Origin: Archivesica marissinica
Taxonomy: Eukaryota; Mollusca; Bivalvia; Venerida; Vesicomyidae
DNA length: 64,000 bases
Direction: 5' to 3'
Assembly (NCBI GenBank): GCA_014843695.1
Contig: CM026403.1
Span: 74,001,688 to 74,065,687 of the forward strand
Position 1 is the stretch's first letter. Every line of letters starts with the position of its first letter. The notes beneath the pieces were generated by a model, which was given only the letters and a program-made list of their open reading frames with translations, made no database searches and had not been told where the DNA came from. A program made the translations under genes and the position numbers. Positions 21,839-32,856 of this stretch are shown one piece after another.

Positions 21839-23925
21839 GGTATATAGTCTCACATGGAACACTGGTGTATAGCCTCACATGGAACACTGGTGTATAGTCC
21901 CACATGGAACACTGGTGTATAGTCCCACATGGAACACTGGTGTATAGACTCACATGGAACACTGGTGTATAGTCCCACATGGAACACTGGTGTATAGTCC
22001 CACGTGGAACACTGGTGTATAGTCTCACGTGGAGCACTGGTGTATAGTCTCACATGGAACACTGGTGTATAGTCTCACATGGAACACTGGTGTATAGTCC
22101 CACATGGAACACTGGTGTATAGTCCCACATGGAACACTGGTGTATAGTCCCACATGGAACACTGGTGTATAGTCCCACATGGAACACTGGTGTATAGTCC
22201 CACATGGAACACTGGTGTATAGTCCCACATGGAACACTGGTGTATAGTCCCACATGTGGAACACTGGTGTATAGTCTCACATGGAACACTGGTGTATAGT
22301 CCCACATGGAACACTGGTGTATAGTCCCACATGGAACACTGGTGTATAGTCCCACATGGAACACTGGTGTATAGTCCCACATGGAACACTGGTGTATAGT
22401 CCCACATGGAACACTGGTGTATAGTCTCACATGGAACACTGGTGTATAGTCCCACGTGGAACACTGGTGTATAGTCCCACGTGGAACACTGGTGTATAGT
22501 CCAACATGGAACACTGGTGTATAGTCCCACATGGAACACTGGTGTATAGCCTCACATGGAACACTGGTGTATAGTCCCACGTGGAACACTGGTGTATAGT
22601 CCCACGTGGAACACTGGTGTATAGTCCCACATGGAACACTGGTGTATAGTCCCACATGGAACACTGGTGTATAGTCCCACGTGGAACACTGGTGTATAGT
22701 CTAACATGGAACACGGCTATATCGTCTCCCGTGGAAACCGGTCGTATAGTCCAACATGGAACACTGGTGTATAGTCCCACATGGAACACGGCTATATCGT
22801 CTCCCGTGGAAACCGGTCGTATAGTCCAACATGGAACACTGGTGTATAGTCCCACATGGAACACTGGTGTATAGTCCCACATGGAACACTGGTGTATAGT
22901 CCCACATGGAACACTGGTGTATAGTCCCACATGGAACACTGGTGTATAGTCCCACATGGAACACTGGTGTATAGTCCCACATGGAACACTGGTGTATAGT
23001 CCCACATGGAACACTGGTGTATAGTCCCACATGGAACACTGGTGTATAGTCCCACATGGAACACTGGTGTATAGTCTCACATGGAACACTGGTGTATAGT
23101 CCCACATGGAACACTGGTGTATAGTCCCACATGGAACACTGGTGTATAGTCCCACATGGAACACTGGTGTATAGTCCCACATGGAACACTGGTGTATATT
23201 CCCACGTGGAACACTGGTGTATAGTCCCACATGGAACACTGGTGTATAGCCTCACATGGAACACTGGTGTATAGTCCCACGTGGAACACTGGTGTATAGT
23301 CCCACGTGGAACACTGGTGTATAGTCCCACATGGAACACTGGTGCATAGTCCCACATGGAACACTGGTGCATAGTCCCACGTGGAACACTGGTGTATAGT
23401 CTAACATGGAACACGGCTATATCGTCTCCCGTGGAAACCGGTCGTATAGTCCAACATGGAACACTGGTGTATAGTCCCACATGGAACACGGCTATATCGT
23501 CTCCCGTGGAAACCGGTCGTATAGTCCAACATGGAACACTGGTGTATAGTCCCACATGGAACACTGGTGTATAGTCCCACATGGAACACTGGTGTATAGT
23601 CCCACATGGAACACTGGTATATAGTCCCACATGGAACACTGGTGTATAGTCCCACATGGAACACTGGTGTATAGTCCCACATGGAACACTGGTGTATAGT
23701 CCCACATGGAACACTGGTGTATAGCCTCACATGGAACACTGGTGTATAGCCTCACATGGAACACTGGTGTATAGTCCCACGTGGAACACTGTTGTATAGT
23801 CCCACATGGAACACTGGTGTATAGTCCCACATGGAACACTGGTATATAGTCCCACGTGGAACACTGGTGTATAGTCCCACATGGAACACGGCTATATCGT
23901 CTCCCGTGGAACACTGTGGTACAGT
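21839..23925. repeat. 25-bp minisatellite, right block
   Basis: About 83 copies of the same 25-bp unit as 16,040-17,755. A higher-order repeat of 700 bp (28 units) is visible: a pair of odd units, containing ACACGGCTATATCGTCTCCC and AAACCGGTCGTATAGTCC, occurs at 22704 and 22779 and again at 23404 and 23479. A last odd unit closes the array near 23885. Confidence 0.95.
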
Positions 23926-24173
23926 ACATAGTACAAATATTATTTCTTAAGTAAAATTCAACCTGGCTTGTCAGACATGGAAAGGTACTTCAAGCAAGTA
24001 TTTTAGATTCAATGAACTTCTGTGCAATTCTACCAGCATGGAATGTGTGTCAAGTAAGGAGAGCAAAGAGGAGATCCCACTGAAATGTGACAGGACATAA
24101 GGTGGTACATGAGCTTGAAGAAGAATAACGTTGTTAGCTTGGCGGGATACCTCATCAATATATGCTGCATCAA

Positions 24174-24440
24174 CCCATTCAACACCAAGTAACTGACACA
24201 GACTGGTGCATTCAACACCAAGTAACTGACATGGACTGGTGCATTCAACACCAAGTAACTGACATGGACTGGTGCATTCAACACCAAGTAACTGACATGG
24301 ACTGGTGCTTTCAACACCAAGTAACTGACATGGACTGGTGCATTCAACACCAAGTAACTGACATGGACTGGTGCATTCAACACCAAGTAACTGACATGGA
24401 CTGGTGCATTCAACACCAAGTAATTGACATGGACTGGTGT
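24174..24440. repeat. 33-bp minisatellite built from a MITE D end
   Basis: Eight copies of a 33-bp unit containing ATTCAACACCAAGTAACTGA and CATGGACTGGTGC. The unit equals bases about 4-36 of the MITE D terminus, so the array arose by tandem copying of the transposon end. Confidence 0.92.
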
Positions 24441-24613
24441 AAGATATTTTATACCAATAAATTAGTAAGAAAATTACAGTTGGACCAGTTCATTTATCAA
24501 AATGGGTAATTTTATTGGCAAAAAGTGCAGATCCTGATGAGACGACTCGTCATGAGACACTCAACTGAATCTTCACTTTTTGTAAGCCTCTTTAGGTCTG
24601 TGGTGTTGAAAGG
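24174..24613. mobile_element. MITE family D, copy 5, with an expanded terminus
   Basis: Both MITE D ends are present: CCCATTCAACACCAAGTAAC at the left and the inverse of CCCTTTCAACACCACAG at about 24,595-24,613. AAAAAGTGCAGATCC and the inner hairpin lie at 24,518-24,580. The left subterminal part has been repeated eight times, lengthening the copy to about 440 bp from the usual 220-235. Confidence 0.85.
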
Positions 24614-24759
24614 GTTTAAGCATCCTAGATCACAACCTGATCCCACTTCACTTCCCAAGCCGCTCACTTGAAGCAGATTTCAAGAATGGATTCATTATCG
24701 GTGTTGGCAGATATCACTTTTTGCCAATGAGATTGAAAACCTTTTAAAGGTACATGCAC

Positions 24760-24825
24760 ACTGTTTGTTCGGGTATTTACTTCAGCAGCTTTATGGGCTA
24801 TATCGCAGGCGGGTAGTTTACGTCG
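24760..24825 (-). mobile_element. SINE family S1 fragment
   Basis: Short match: TATTTACTTCAGCAGC, GGGCTATATCGCAGGCGGG, AGTTTACG. The remainder of the element is missing. Confidence 0.5.
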
Positions 24826-24934
24826 TTACATGTAAAGGAATGGTTGACCTGAAAAATCCAATGATTTATGGTTTACGGGGAGTGATGGGCTGTTGGCAAT
24901 AGACGGATCTGTAGTCAAGGTTTTATCCACTGTC

Positions 24935-25150
24935 TGACCCTAATAAAATTAACAGTCTTTCAGATGGGACTTTAAAACCGAGGTCTTGTGTCGGTGCGTT
25001 ACACCATGCACATAAAGAGACACAGGAGACTCTGGAATGTGTCTCTGTCTATATCGGTGCACTATCCTACAAAATGAATTAATCTCTTCAGGACTCAGAA
25101 GGCATCGCTCATATGGGCAACGGCGACGGTAGCGAGGATAAATAAACATA
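24935..25150 (-). mobile_element. Dispersed repeat family S4 copy
   Basis: Contains TTAACAGTCTTTCAGATGGG, ACCGAGGTC, CTCTTCAGGA and CATATGGGCAACGGCGAC. The same order of strings occurs inverted at 34,535-34,858, which starts with a tRNA-like head. Confidence 0.65.
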
Positions 25151-25450
25151 AAACACACACATGATGATAGCTGAGTTATGACTGGGTGCAACTTGAGAAC
25201 ATAATAGTTATGCTACAGACATATGACACTAATGTTGAAGTTAATGTTCACAAATTCTTAAACCTATGTTTTGTTACATAATTTAAAATGTTTGTAACAC
25301 AGGTAGCCATGCAGATAAAGAGTACCAAACTTGTACAACCGTTATCTGTCCAAAAAGCCAGCACAAATTCTTTACTCATACATGTACATTTGTACGTTTG
25401 TGTAAATTCTCTCAAATTCTCTCATAATGCAGAAGTTGAAAAGTAGGAAA

Positions 25451-25738
25451 AGAACTCATTCTTGGCCAGATTTTTTTGGGAAGTGAGAAAGTGCGCGATT
25501 GCGTCCTTAAATAGTGTTATTTAATAAATTTCAACAAAATATCGTTGAAATGCACAATTATGACGATTAAATATTAAAACATTTGAAGGAGTGCTTTATA
25601 ATGGGCTCGTGTATCTTACTAAACAAAATTTTGTAAGAAAATTTAAAAAATAGTTTTTAGGGAGAAGTCAGGGGGCAAAGTCATGGTCCCTAGGGTAACT
25701 ATTTCGTCAAAATTGCCCTCTATAAATGCAGCACCCTG
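25451..25738 (+). mobile_element. MITE family A copy
   Basis: Degraded left end ACTCATTCTTGGCCAGA, then TTGGGAAGTGAGAAAG, GGAGTGCTTTATAATGGGC and TTTTAGGGAGAAGT, ending GCCCTCTATAAATGCAGCACC. Confidence 0.75.
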
Positions 25739-26329
25739 TCCACTTTCTAGACTTGTTCACCCAGAAAGTAATGTGAGTTTGCATAAAATGTCGATGGCAT
25801 GTGCCAATGGCGCCTCGAAACAATGGTGCTAAATTTTGTGATCTGTCAACAATAATTTGGCGCAATATTTTTTAGCACAACATTGCTTCATATTTATTGA
25901 CTCCATTTTTTTCCAATTGGCGACATAATTGATGTAGAAAAATATTCAGAGAGAGGAAACCATGAAAACGTGTGCTATCTTAGCACATATTATTGCAAAC
26001 TTACAGGAATGTCTTCACTCAGGTTTTAAACAATATTTAGTACTACACATGCATGTTATGGGCCAAATAGCTCCAGCTATGGATCAAATAGTCTCACTGC
26101 GCCTTGTGAGTGCTAGGGATAGTGCAAGGCTAAGGGAACAAAGCCTGACAGAACTATCGGAGTGGAGCCCCAAAGGCGGGATGAAGCGTCAACCTGACCA
26201 TCTTTCCGGCAACTCCTGCAACCAAACTGATGCCAGACGTACTGCTTTGCTTTCCTCTGGACCACATCAACAAGGTCGAGAAGGGGGTCTTGCCGCATGG
26301 GCAACCCATAGAACAGCCCAAGCATATTG

Positions 26330-26597
26330 CGCAAATGGAGAGGTCACTTGAGGACACAGCATCAAACCGGTCATCCTGGAGATATGTTGTGAAAGCTGGG
26401 GTCACACGAGCCGAGGGCCCGAGGCTGAGCGAACTCAGCTTCGTGAGCAGAAACGACAGAAGCGAAAGGCATCAACCAAACTGGATGACTCGATCTTTAC
26501 CTGCGATGACTGCACCAGAGACTGCCACTCAAGAATAGGCCTACTCAGTCACTGCAGAAGATGTTCCTCAACAAGAGCACAATCCATCGTCTCATAA
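26330..26597 (+). pseudogene. LINE ORF2 3' end, frameshifted relic
   Basis: One frame reads LEDTASNRSSWRYVVKAGV; a second, one base shifted, reads PEAERTQLREQKRQKRKAS, then FTCDDCTRDCHSRIGLLSHC, ending at a TAA at 26,595-26,597. The pattern SSWR, then a charged helix, then a Cys/His finger with SRIGLLSH is typical of the C-terminus of some non-LTR retrotransposon polymerases. The frameshift shows that it is dead. Upstream sequence from about 26,100 may belong to the same element but I cannot align it. Confidence 0.6.
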
Positions 26598-26703
26598 GAC
26601 GGACGGAGGCTGATGAAACATGCATGTATACACACAGTACTACGTTAACCCTTAAGGCACCCATGGTGATCACAGTCAGTCTCTCTTCAACAAAAATTGT
26701 AGA

Positions 26704-27654
26704 CCAATAGACCTGCCAGACAGGAGTTTATGACTGTTCGAATAAACTGGACGCTGACAATAGACCTGCCAGACAGGAGTTTATTACTGTTCGAATAAAC
26801 TGGACGCTGACAATAGACCTGTCAGACAGGAGTTTATTACCATTCGAATAAACTGGACACTGGCAATAGACCTGCCAGACAGGAGTTTATTACTGTTCGA
26901 ATAAACTGGACGCTGACAATAGACCTGCCAGACAGGAGTTTATTACTGTTCGAATAAACTGGACGCTGACAATAGACCTGCCAGACTGGAGTTTATTACT
27001 GTTCGAATAAACTGGACACTGGCAATAGACCTGCCAGACAGGAGTTTATTACTGTTCGAATAAACTGGACACTGACAATAGACCTGCCAGACAGGAGTTT
27101 ATTACTGTTCGAATAAACTGGACACTGGCAATAGACCTGCCAGACAGGAATTTATTACTGATCGAATAAACTGGACGCTGACAATAGACCTGCTAGACAT
27201 GAGTTTATTACTGATCGAATAAACTGGACGCTGACAATAGACCTGCCAGACAGGAGTTTATTACTGATCGAATAAACTGGACGCTGGCAATAGACCTGCC
27301 AGACAGGAGTTTATTACTGATCGAATAAACTGGACGCTGACAATAGACCTGCTAGACAGGAGTTTATTACTGATCGAATAAACTGGACGCTGGCAATAGA
27401 CCTGCCAGACAGGAGTTTATTACTGATCGAATAAACTGGACGCTGGCAATAGACCTGCCAGACAGGAGTTTATTACTGTTCGAATAAACTGGACTCTGGC
27501 AATAGAGGCCATACAGGAGTTTATTACTGTTCGAATAAACTGGACTCTGGCAATAGAGGCCATACAGGAGTTTATTACTGTTCGAATAAACTGGACTCTG
27601 GCAATAGAGGCCAAACAGGAGTTTATTACTGTTCGAATAAACTGGACGCTGGCA
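26704..27654. repeat. 53-bp minisatellite with a hairpin in each unit
   Basis: About 18 copies of a 53-bp unit (about 51 at the right end) built from CAATAGACCTGCCAGACAGG, AGTTTATTACTGTTCGAATA and AACTGGACGCTGA. Each unit holds the perfect inverted repeat AGTTTATT...AATAAACT with an 8-base loop. Confidence 0.93.
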
Positions 27655-27749
27655 AGACCGTTCTGTGATAAACATGGTGCCAAACGTGTTAACAGATCTT
27701 GGGCAAAATTGAGTTCGGAATCCCTACATGTATTTAAATACAAGTACAG

Positions 27750-28015
27750 AAATAAATGTTGTTATATTTGGGGTTTTACGCCTGCATCAGCACCATTTCG
27801 GGTTATATCACCGACGGGCAGTTTACCTAACAACACCTTTCCTGGGCAGGCTCCAGCGGTTAACCAGTACTTGGGTGCACCAACCTCCGTAAGAAACTGC
27901 CAACTTTTTTCATATAAATTAGACACGTCCGAGTGGGGCTCGAACCTGTGACTATCAGTGATGATAGGTTACAGTGGTATACAAGTCAGCGACCTTAACC
28001 ACTCGACCACGTACA
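27750..28015 (-). mobile_element. SINE family S1, complete copy
   Basis: From GGGGTTTTACGCCTGCATCA through GGCAGTTTACCTAACAACAC, GGTTAACCAGTACTTGGGTG and GAAACTGCCAAC to the tRNA-like head (GGCTCGAACCTGTGA, GTGGTATACAAGTCAGCGAC, CTTAACCACTCGACCAC). Read on the minus strand, the head supplies A-box- and B-box-like promoter strings for RNA polymerase III. Confidence 0.87.
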
Positions 28016-28361
28016 TGTATACCCGTATAACAAGATAATTAGATTTATGGTACTGATTTCACATTTGTAGACTAATTAGTTAAATAATAAACGACAATAT
28101 CGATCACACGTTTAGAAAGAGTAGTTTACGGACTACCGTACTTCATGTATTAACTGGAAATCTTGTATAGATTGTTTTAAACAAACTTAATCAGTAAATC
28201 AGTATTCCATATTTTATGCCCCCGGGCGATGCATTTGGCCGGGTGTACGGGTAAAATGGACTTGCTCGATTGCGATGAAGACTGACTGACAAATGGCTAA
28301 TAGTTTTCTCATTTGGCCAGTAGTAATAGAGTGGTGGAACCTATGCTCGGCGTAAATCCCA

Positions 28362-29278
28362 CATATACTGAACGGCAAAAGAAAGTTTACATATGTAGTA
28401 TGGGTGTATTTCTCAATAAAATACAAAAATATATACATGTGACTTGTTTTCTACATACCTGCATTGCACTTAACAAAATGCACGTGCACAATTTTAAAAG
28501 TGATCAACCGTTAAGTCAATAGGCCCACAGTAGCTGTTTTGCACGAAATGCATGTGCGCTTGTAATCAAAGATGTTTTTATTAGAATGTTCTTCTCATTT
28601 GAAGCACTGACGATAAACGCACTAGAAAAACAGTTTAAGAATTAGAAAATAGTGTCATTTTGATGGCACGACTAAATCAAATCCAGCGCGAACGCGCAGT
28701 TGGCATGTTGCAATGCAACAGAAGCGTTGAGGATATATCAAGAATATTTGGTTGCAGCCGAGTTACCATCAATAAGTTGAGAAGACGTTTTCAGGTAAAT
28801 AACAGGTTTTGTTCGAAACATTAGACAACAATAATTTTATACATTGATTAATCTATTGATATTTAAACTGCTAAATCGTCTGCAACCAAATATTCTTGAT
28901 ATAACCGTCAACGCTTCTGTTGCATTGCAACATGCCAACTACGCGTTCGCGCTGGATTTGATTTAGTTGTGCCATCAAACTGACACTATTTTCAAATTCT
29001 TAAACTGTATTTTCTAGTGCGTTTATCGTCAGTGCTTCAAATGAGAAGAAAATTTTAATAAAAAAATCTTTGATTACAAGCGCACGTGCATTTCGTGCAA
29101 AACAGCTAATGTGGGCCTATTGACTTGGTTGATCGCTTTTAAAATTGTGCACATGCATTTTGTTAAGTGCAATGCAGGTATGTAGAAAACAAGTCACATG
29201 TATATATTTTTGTATTTTATTGAGAAATACACCCGTAATACATATGTAAACTTTCTTTTGCCGTCGAGTATATAATGA
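28362..29278. repeat. Foldback: two ~400-bp inverted arms
   Basis: Arm 1 (about 28,362-28,761) and arm 2 (about 28,877-29,278) are inverted copies over about 400 bp with a 115-bp spacer. Paired strings include GGCAAAAGAAAGTTTACATA, CAATAGGCCCACA, GAAGCACTGACGATAAACGC and ATCAAATCCAGCGCGAACGC. Both arms carry the start of the same transposase gene. Confidence 0.9.
28663..28824 (+). pseudogene. Tc1/mariner transposase N-terminal HTH fragment
   Basis: Starts MARLNQIQRERAVGML and continues SVEDISRIFGCSRVTINKLR then RRF, the paired-like helix-turn-helix that opens Tc1/mariner transposases and binds the transposon ends. Only about 44 residues match; then GTAAAT and a stop follow. The inverted second copy (minus strand from 28,975) begins MAQLNQIQRERVVGML but is frameshifted and stops. 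No DDE/D domain remains, so this is a relic. Confidence 0.8.
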
Positions 29279-29286
29279 CCAGTATA

Positions 29287-29593
29287 CAGGGTTCATTCTA
29301 GGTCAGAATTTTTGGGAGAAGTGAGAAAGCACGTGATCACTTCCTTAAATGGTGTTCTTTAATATACTTCTGCAAAATAGGGTTAAAATGCACCGTACAA
29401 CCATTAAATACACATTTGAATAGAAGGAGTGCTTTATAATGGGCCAGTTTATCTACTAGACAAAATTTTGTTTGAAAATCGTAAAAACCAAAACATTTTT
29501 TATTTATTTAGGGAGAAGTGGGGCCCCCAGAGGGTGATGTCAGGGTCCCTAGGGTGACACTTTCGCCCACATTGCCCTCTAAACTGATCCCTG
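29287..29593 (+). mobile_element. MITE family A, full-length copy inside the mariner relic
   Basis: CAGGGTTCATTCTAGGTCAG at the left and GCCCTCTAAACTGATCCCTG at the right. GTATA flanks both ends (29282-29286 and 29594-29598). Inner landmarks: TTTTTGGGAGAAGTGAGAAA and GTGCTTTATAATGGGCCAG. Confidence 0.88.
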
Positions 29594-29944
29594 GTATAAA
29601 ATGTTAAATGCACTTGCCGTATATTATTATTTTCCGATGTTGTGAAAACAACTTTCAAAACACTATTATTGACAGTTTTATCTTCATCACTTGACCTTGC
29701 TGCTCAATACATTATACAGCTATCGCAATGGTGTCGGTCGGCACCCGTTTATATGGGGAACTGAAGACTTCAGGGCACATATGCACGGCATATTTTTTAT
29801 TTATCCACCATAACTTGTTGAATATCTTATTTTGATATAGTACATCATTGTGTAAAAACATTTATTGGTCTTAATCAGAAATGGTATAGAAAATATGTTT
29901 CGGGTTAGGTGTAGATTTTTTAATTTCGGATAGCTACCTGAATT

Positions 29945-30140
29945 ATATGTTATGTTATATTTCGGGTTTTACGCCTGCATCAGCACCATTTTGGGCTATA
30001 TCGCCGGCGGGCAGTTTACCTAACATCTTTCCTGGGCAGGCAGTTAACCAGTACTTGGGTGCACCAACCTCCGTAAGAAACTGCCAACTTTTTCATATAA
30101 ATGAGACACAGGCTGACCGGGGCTCGAACCTGTGATCATT
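29945..30140 (-). mobile_element. SINE family S1 copy inside the mariner relic
   Basis: Same string series as 27,750-28,015, ending GGGGCTCGAACCTGTGATCA, so only part of the tRNA-like head remains. Confidence 0.82.
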
Positions 30141-30380
30141 ATTGTCTACCTGAATTGATCATACACCGTATTAGTTTCGGTGGAAACATTCTCCCGATTA
30201 TTTGTTTGTTTACATACATCTGCTGGACGAGTCACGTGACAGGTCCATCAGCCTACCGATACACTCAACGGAATGCTATTGAACCATTTTTCAGCTGTCA
30301 GAGAAATTAGCCTAGAACTGTTAATATTTTAAATACGGATGAAAATTGAAAGTACGCCAAGCATAGGTTCCACCACTCTC

Positions 30381-30400
30381 TATATATATATATATATATA
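30381..30400. repeat. TA microsatellite
   Basis: Ten TA units directly beside the right end of the mariner relic, plausibly grown from its TA target site. Confidence 0.85.
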
Positions 30401-30891
30401 CCTCAGGCCAAAAATTTGATCTCTGAATTGTGTATTAAATTTCAGATTGTTAACCTCGATAAGTTATTTAGTGTACCGAGTATCATCTACAATGATATAT
30501 CAGTGATACTTACGCGGATCAGTAGGTCTTTTTATACTAATAATACAATTATTTATCAAGAAAACAATGAGGTCCGAATTCAAATATAGAGTCTGGTTTG
30601 AACGAAATCCGGTACGAATGTAAATCATATCACAACACCCTCCACAAAAATAATAAAGAAGCTTAAATTTCATATATATAATACATGTATAATCGGTTCA
30701 AAAGCTCACGTTGTACTGTTGCTATCTTGCAGGCTCAAAATAAAAATTTATCTTATCTTGCAATTGATCGGCTGGATTTAGTTAGTTGCGGTTCTACACA
30801 TGCTACTGAATTCCAACAAACAATTATTGTTAACTAAATAAAAGAGCCATTAAATTTATTAATAATTCTGATTAAATAAAGCGATACAAAC

Positions 30892-31328
30892 TTCAAAAAG
30901 TATATTTGCCCTTGTGGTGTCTTGGCCATTTCCCATCCAGGAGGTAACGGTTGCTCTTCAAGAATATCACAGGAGCGTTGACGATTGTGTTGTGGTGGGG
31001 GTAAGGTACTAAACTGTGTCTGTTGTAACATTGCGGGTGAAGACTGTGTACGACCATGGATCACTGTCGTCCCTCCGCTGCTTAGAACACTATTTCCTGG
31101 GTTCGAGTACCCAGGCGAGTCTGTACTACCCTCCCGGCTGTGATTAATCTGTTTACTGGGGTCGGGAGGGGTGAAAAATGACGGAGGTAAGTTTCTTTGT
31201 CTTAATGGAATGCCTGCTACCCCTGACTTGGGATTGAGAGCTGCTTTGAACATCGCTTCCATCTCATGGTCACTATTTTCCCGGACATGCACAACTTGCG
31301 TGCCTGTACGTTCCGTTCTTTCACCCAT
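30892..31328 (-). CDS. YAP1: YAP1/Yorkie exon 1 (TEAD-binding region, LATS sites, start of WW1)
   Basis: First coding exon of the Hippo-pathway co-activator, 145 codons plus two bases. The start ATG (31328-31326) has A at -3 and G at +4, and an in-frame TAG lies four codons upstream (31340-31338), which fixes it. Residues 14-45 (HVRENSDHEMEAMFKAALNP and PLRQRNLPPSFF) match the TEAD-binding helix and loop. Four HXRXXS sites, the consensus for LATS kinase, end at Ser19, Ser68, Ser96 and Ser119; HGRTQSSP at 91-98 corresponds to the 14-3-3 site of vertebrate YAP. WW1 begins LPPGWEMAKTPQGQIYFL (Trp132) and is cut by donor GTTTGT after two bases of Asn146. The long Pro/Gln N-terminus of vertebrate YAP is missing. 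TAZ is an alternative name, but two WW domains and invertebrate context favour YAP/Yorkie. Confidence 0.97.
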
Positions 31329-32220
31329 ACTGGCGCACTAATACACGTAAAACACTTGATCGAAAACACCTACAACTTGTGGATTACTTTACCCCCACCT
31401 CCGATGACCAATCATATCAAAAAATCCGAAAAAATCCCGTGTAACATATTATATTTGTAGGACACCATTGCTTCTTGTACGAAAATTGGTAATTAGCCTA
31501 CCGAACAACACATCACAGGTGCTTGATTCGTGTGCCATAAAAGTAGTTTTCCGTTACACTTCCGTCACTATGTATGTCAGTAAGTAGGTATATCTCATTC
31601 TATTTAGTATCGTATAGAGTACGATATATTATACATATTTATAACACAATCATGTATTTATTCTTTTAAAATATATCAATAAATATCTGAGAAAATCTCT
31701 GGATGTATCACTCCGCGTATCTGACGTCACGGTTGACCTTTTACTAGGTACGTCCCAAATAGGTCCGATTTGGTGTGTATTCAACATAAACACAAACATT
31801 CAATGCACTGGGAAAATGTTAATAAATAAATTACTAATTTGACTTTTTCATATTTATGCTCGTTTATTATCATACCATGAGGCGTACATGGATTTGTTCT
31901 TAAAATAATAGCTTCTTAGTTTGCCCTCAATGCAGTTCATAGAACTCATTCAGAAAGTCGGTGATCTTCAATGACACGCCCATTTGTTTTCCATGCCTGT
32001 CTGACTCCCATATACGGAAATTTACGTCTGTGTTCGTAGTTTCCCGACACACAATTTACGGAAGAGCAGGGAAAAAGCTTAACATTTATACAATATAATT
32101 ATATATTAGACTAGTTTAATCATATTTTATTGCATATCAATAGTAAATTTATATGTCATACACAAAACGATAGTTTAAACTTTATTTATTTTACAACGAT
32201 TGAGAAGCAAGTTCTTCTAA
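31329..32220 (-). promoter_or_regulatory. YAP 5' flank / probable promoter region, with a CRE-like palindrome
   Basis: About 0.9 kb upstream of the YAP start codon without repeats. It contains TGACGTCA at 31722-31729, a perfect cAMP-response-element palindrome about 395 bp upstream of the ATG. No TATA box or CpG island is obvious. Promoter function is inferred from position only. Confidence 0.4.
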
Positions 32221-32224
32221 CAAC

Positions 32225-32410
32225 TTATATTAATCACTCTCGTTGGCGTGGATGAAAGCGTACATGTGGTCACTCGGGTGGGAGGAAACCGGAGTACCCG
32301 GGGGAAAACCCACCTGTCCGATCTGGCGACCACCGTACCATCTAACATACTACCCGATCCGAGGATCGAACCCGGGTTGCATTGGTAACCACTGCGCTAA
32401 TCGGACACGA
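32225..32410 (-). mobile_element. SINE family S2 copy
   Basis: On the minus strand: tRNA-like head with TTAGCGCAGTGGTTACCAAT and GGGTTCGATCCTCGGATCGG, then CCGGGTACTCCGGTTTCCTC, then a tail with AATATAAGTTG. It matches the plus-strand copy at 33,832-34,072. Confidence 0.85.
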
Positions 32411-32579
32411 AACGATACTAAGCATATAGGTACAAACTCTGAACAAGTTAACTACAATATGCCAGAACTCCAAAATCGTCTTTTAAATCGTGTGAAATGG
32501 TGAATCTTTGAAACAATTGTAACTCGCATTCCGCATCGGCATGCTGTCTCCATTTGATTTGCGCATGGCAGTCAGTCGT

Positions 32580-32835
32580 GTCCACCTCCGTGATCGAGTG
32601 GTTGGATACAACCGCTGACTTGTATACCACTGTAACCTATCATCACTGATGGTCACGGGCTCGAGCCCCGCTCAGACCAAGTCTCTTTTTATGAAAAAGG
32701 TGGCAGTTTACGAAGGTTGGTGCACTAAGTACTGGTTAACCGCTGGTGCTTGCCAAGGAAATGTGCTGTGAGGAAAACTGCCCGTTGCTCAAATGGGGCA
32801 ATCGGTAGCGACGGTAAAATAAACTTAAATAAAAA
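32580..32835 (+). mobile_element. SINE family S1 copy in sense orientation
   Basis: Opens with the tRNA-like head: GTGATCGAGTGGTTGGATA (A-box-like) and GGGCTCGAGCCCCGCT (B-box-like), then GAGACTTGGT-complement strings and GGCAGTTTACGAAGGTTGGT, TACTGGTTAACCGCTGG, ending near a short A-rich tail (AATAAACTTAAATAAAAAA). This copy shows the direction of the family. Confidence 0.85.
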
Positions 32836-32856
32836 ACCTGGATTATGGAAACTTAC

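Larger units (their letters stand above)
28327..30381 (+). mobile_element. Tc1/mariner-type element relic with nested insertions
   Basis: Inverted ends GAGTGGTGGAACCTATGCT occur at about 28,329 and, as the complement, at about 30,361-30,379. The homology continues through GGCGTA, with one mismatch over about 27 bp. TA lies next to both ends. Inside are a helix-turn-helix fragment typical of Tc1 transposases, a 400-bp foldback, a MITE family A copy and an S1 SINE. No catalytic domain is visible. Confidence 0.75.

Noticed and set aside
16055..23929. Numerous Cys-rich frames (HQCSMWDYTP...)
   Set aside because: Translations of the 25-bp minisatellite in overlapping frames; no protein-like composition outside the repeat.
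25962..26351. A 129-residue plus-strand frame
   Set aside because: It lies upstream of a LINE 3' relic in a different frame, with no recognisable motif; probably part of the dead element.
31561..31595. A possible tiny first exon of a divergent plus-strand gene (ATG TAT GTC A then GTAAGT)
   Set aside because: A start codon and donor-like string this short occur by chance; there is no support linking it to the exon at 52,764.
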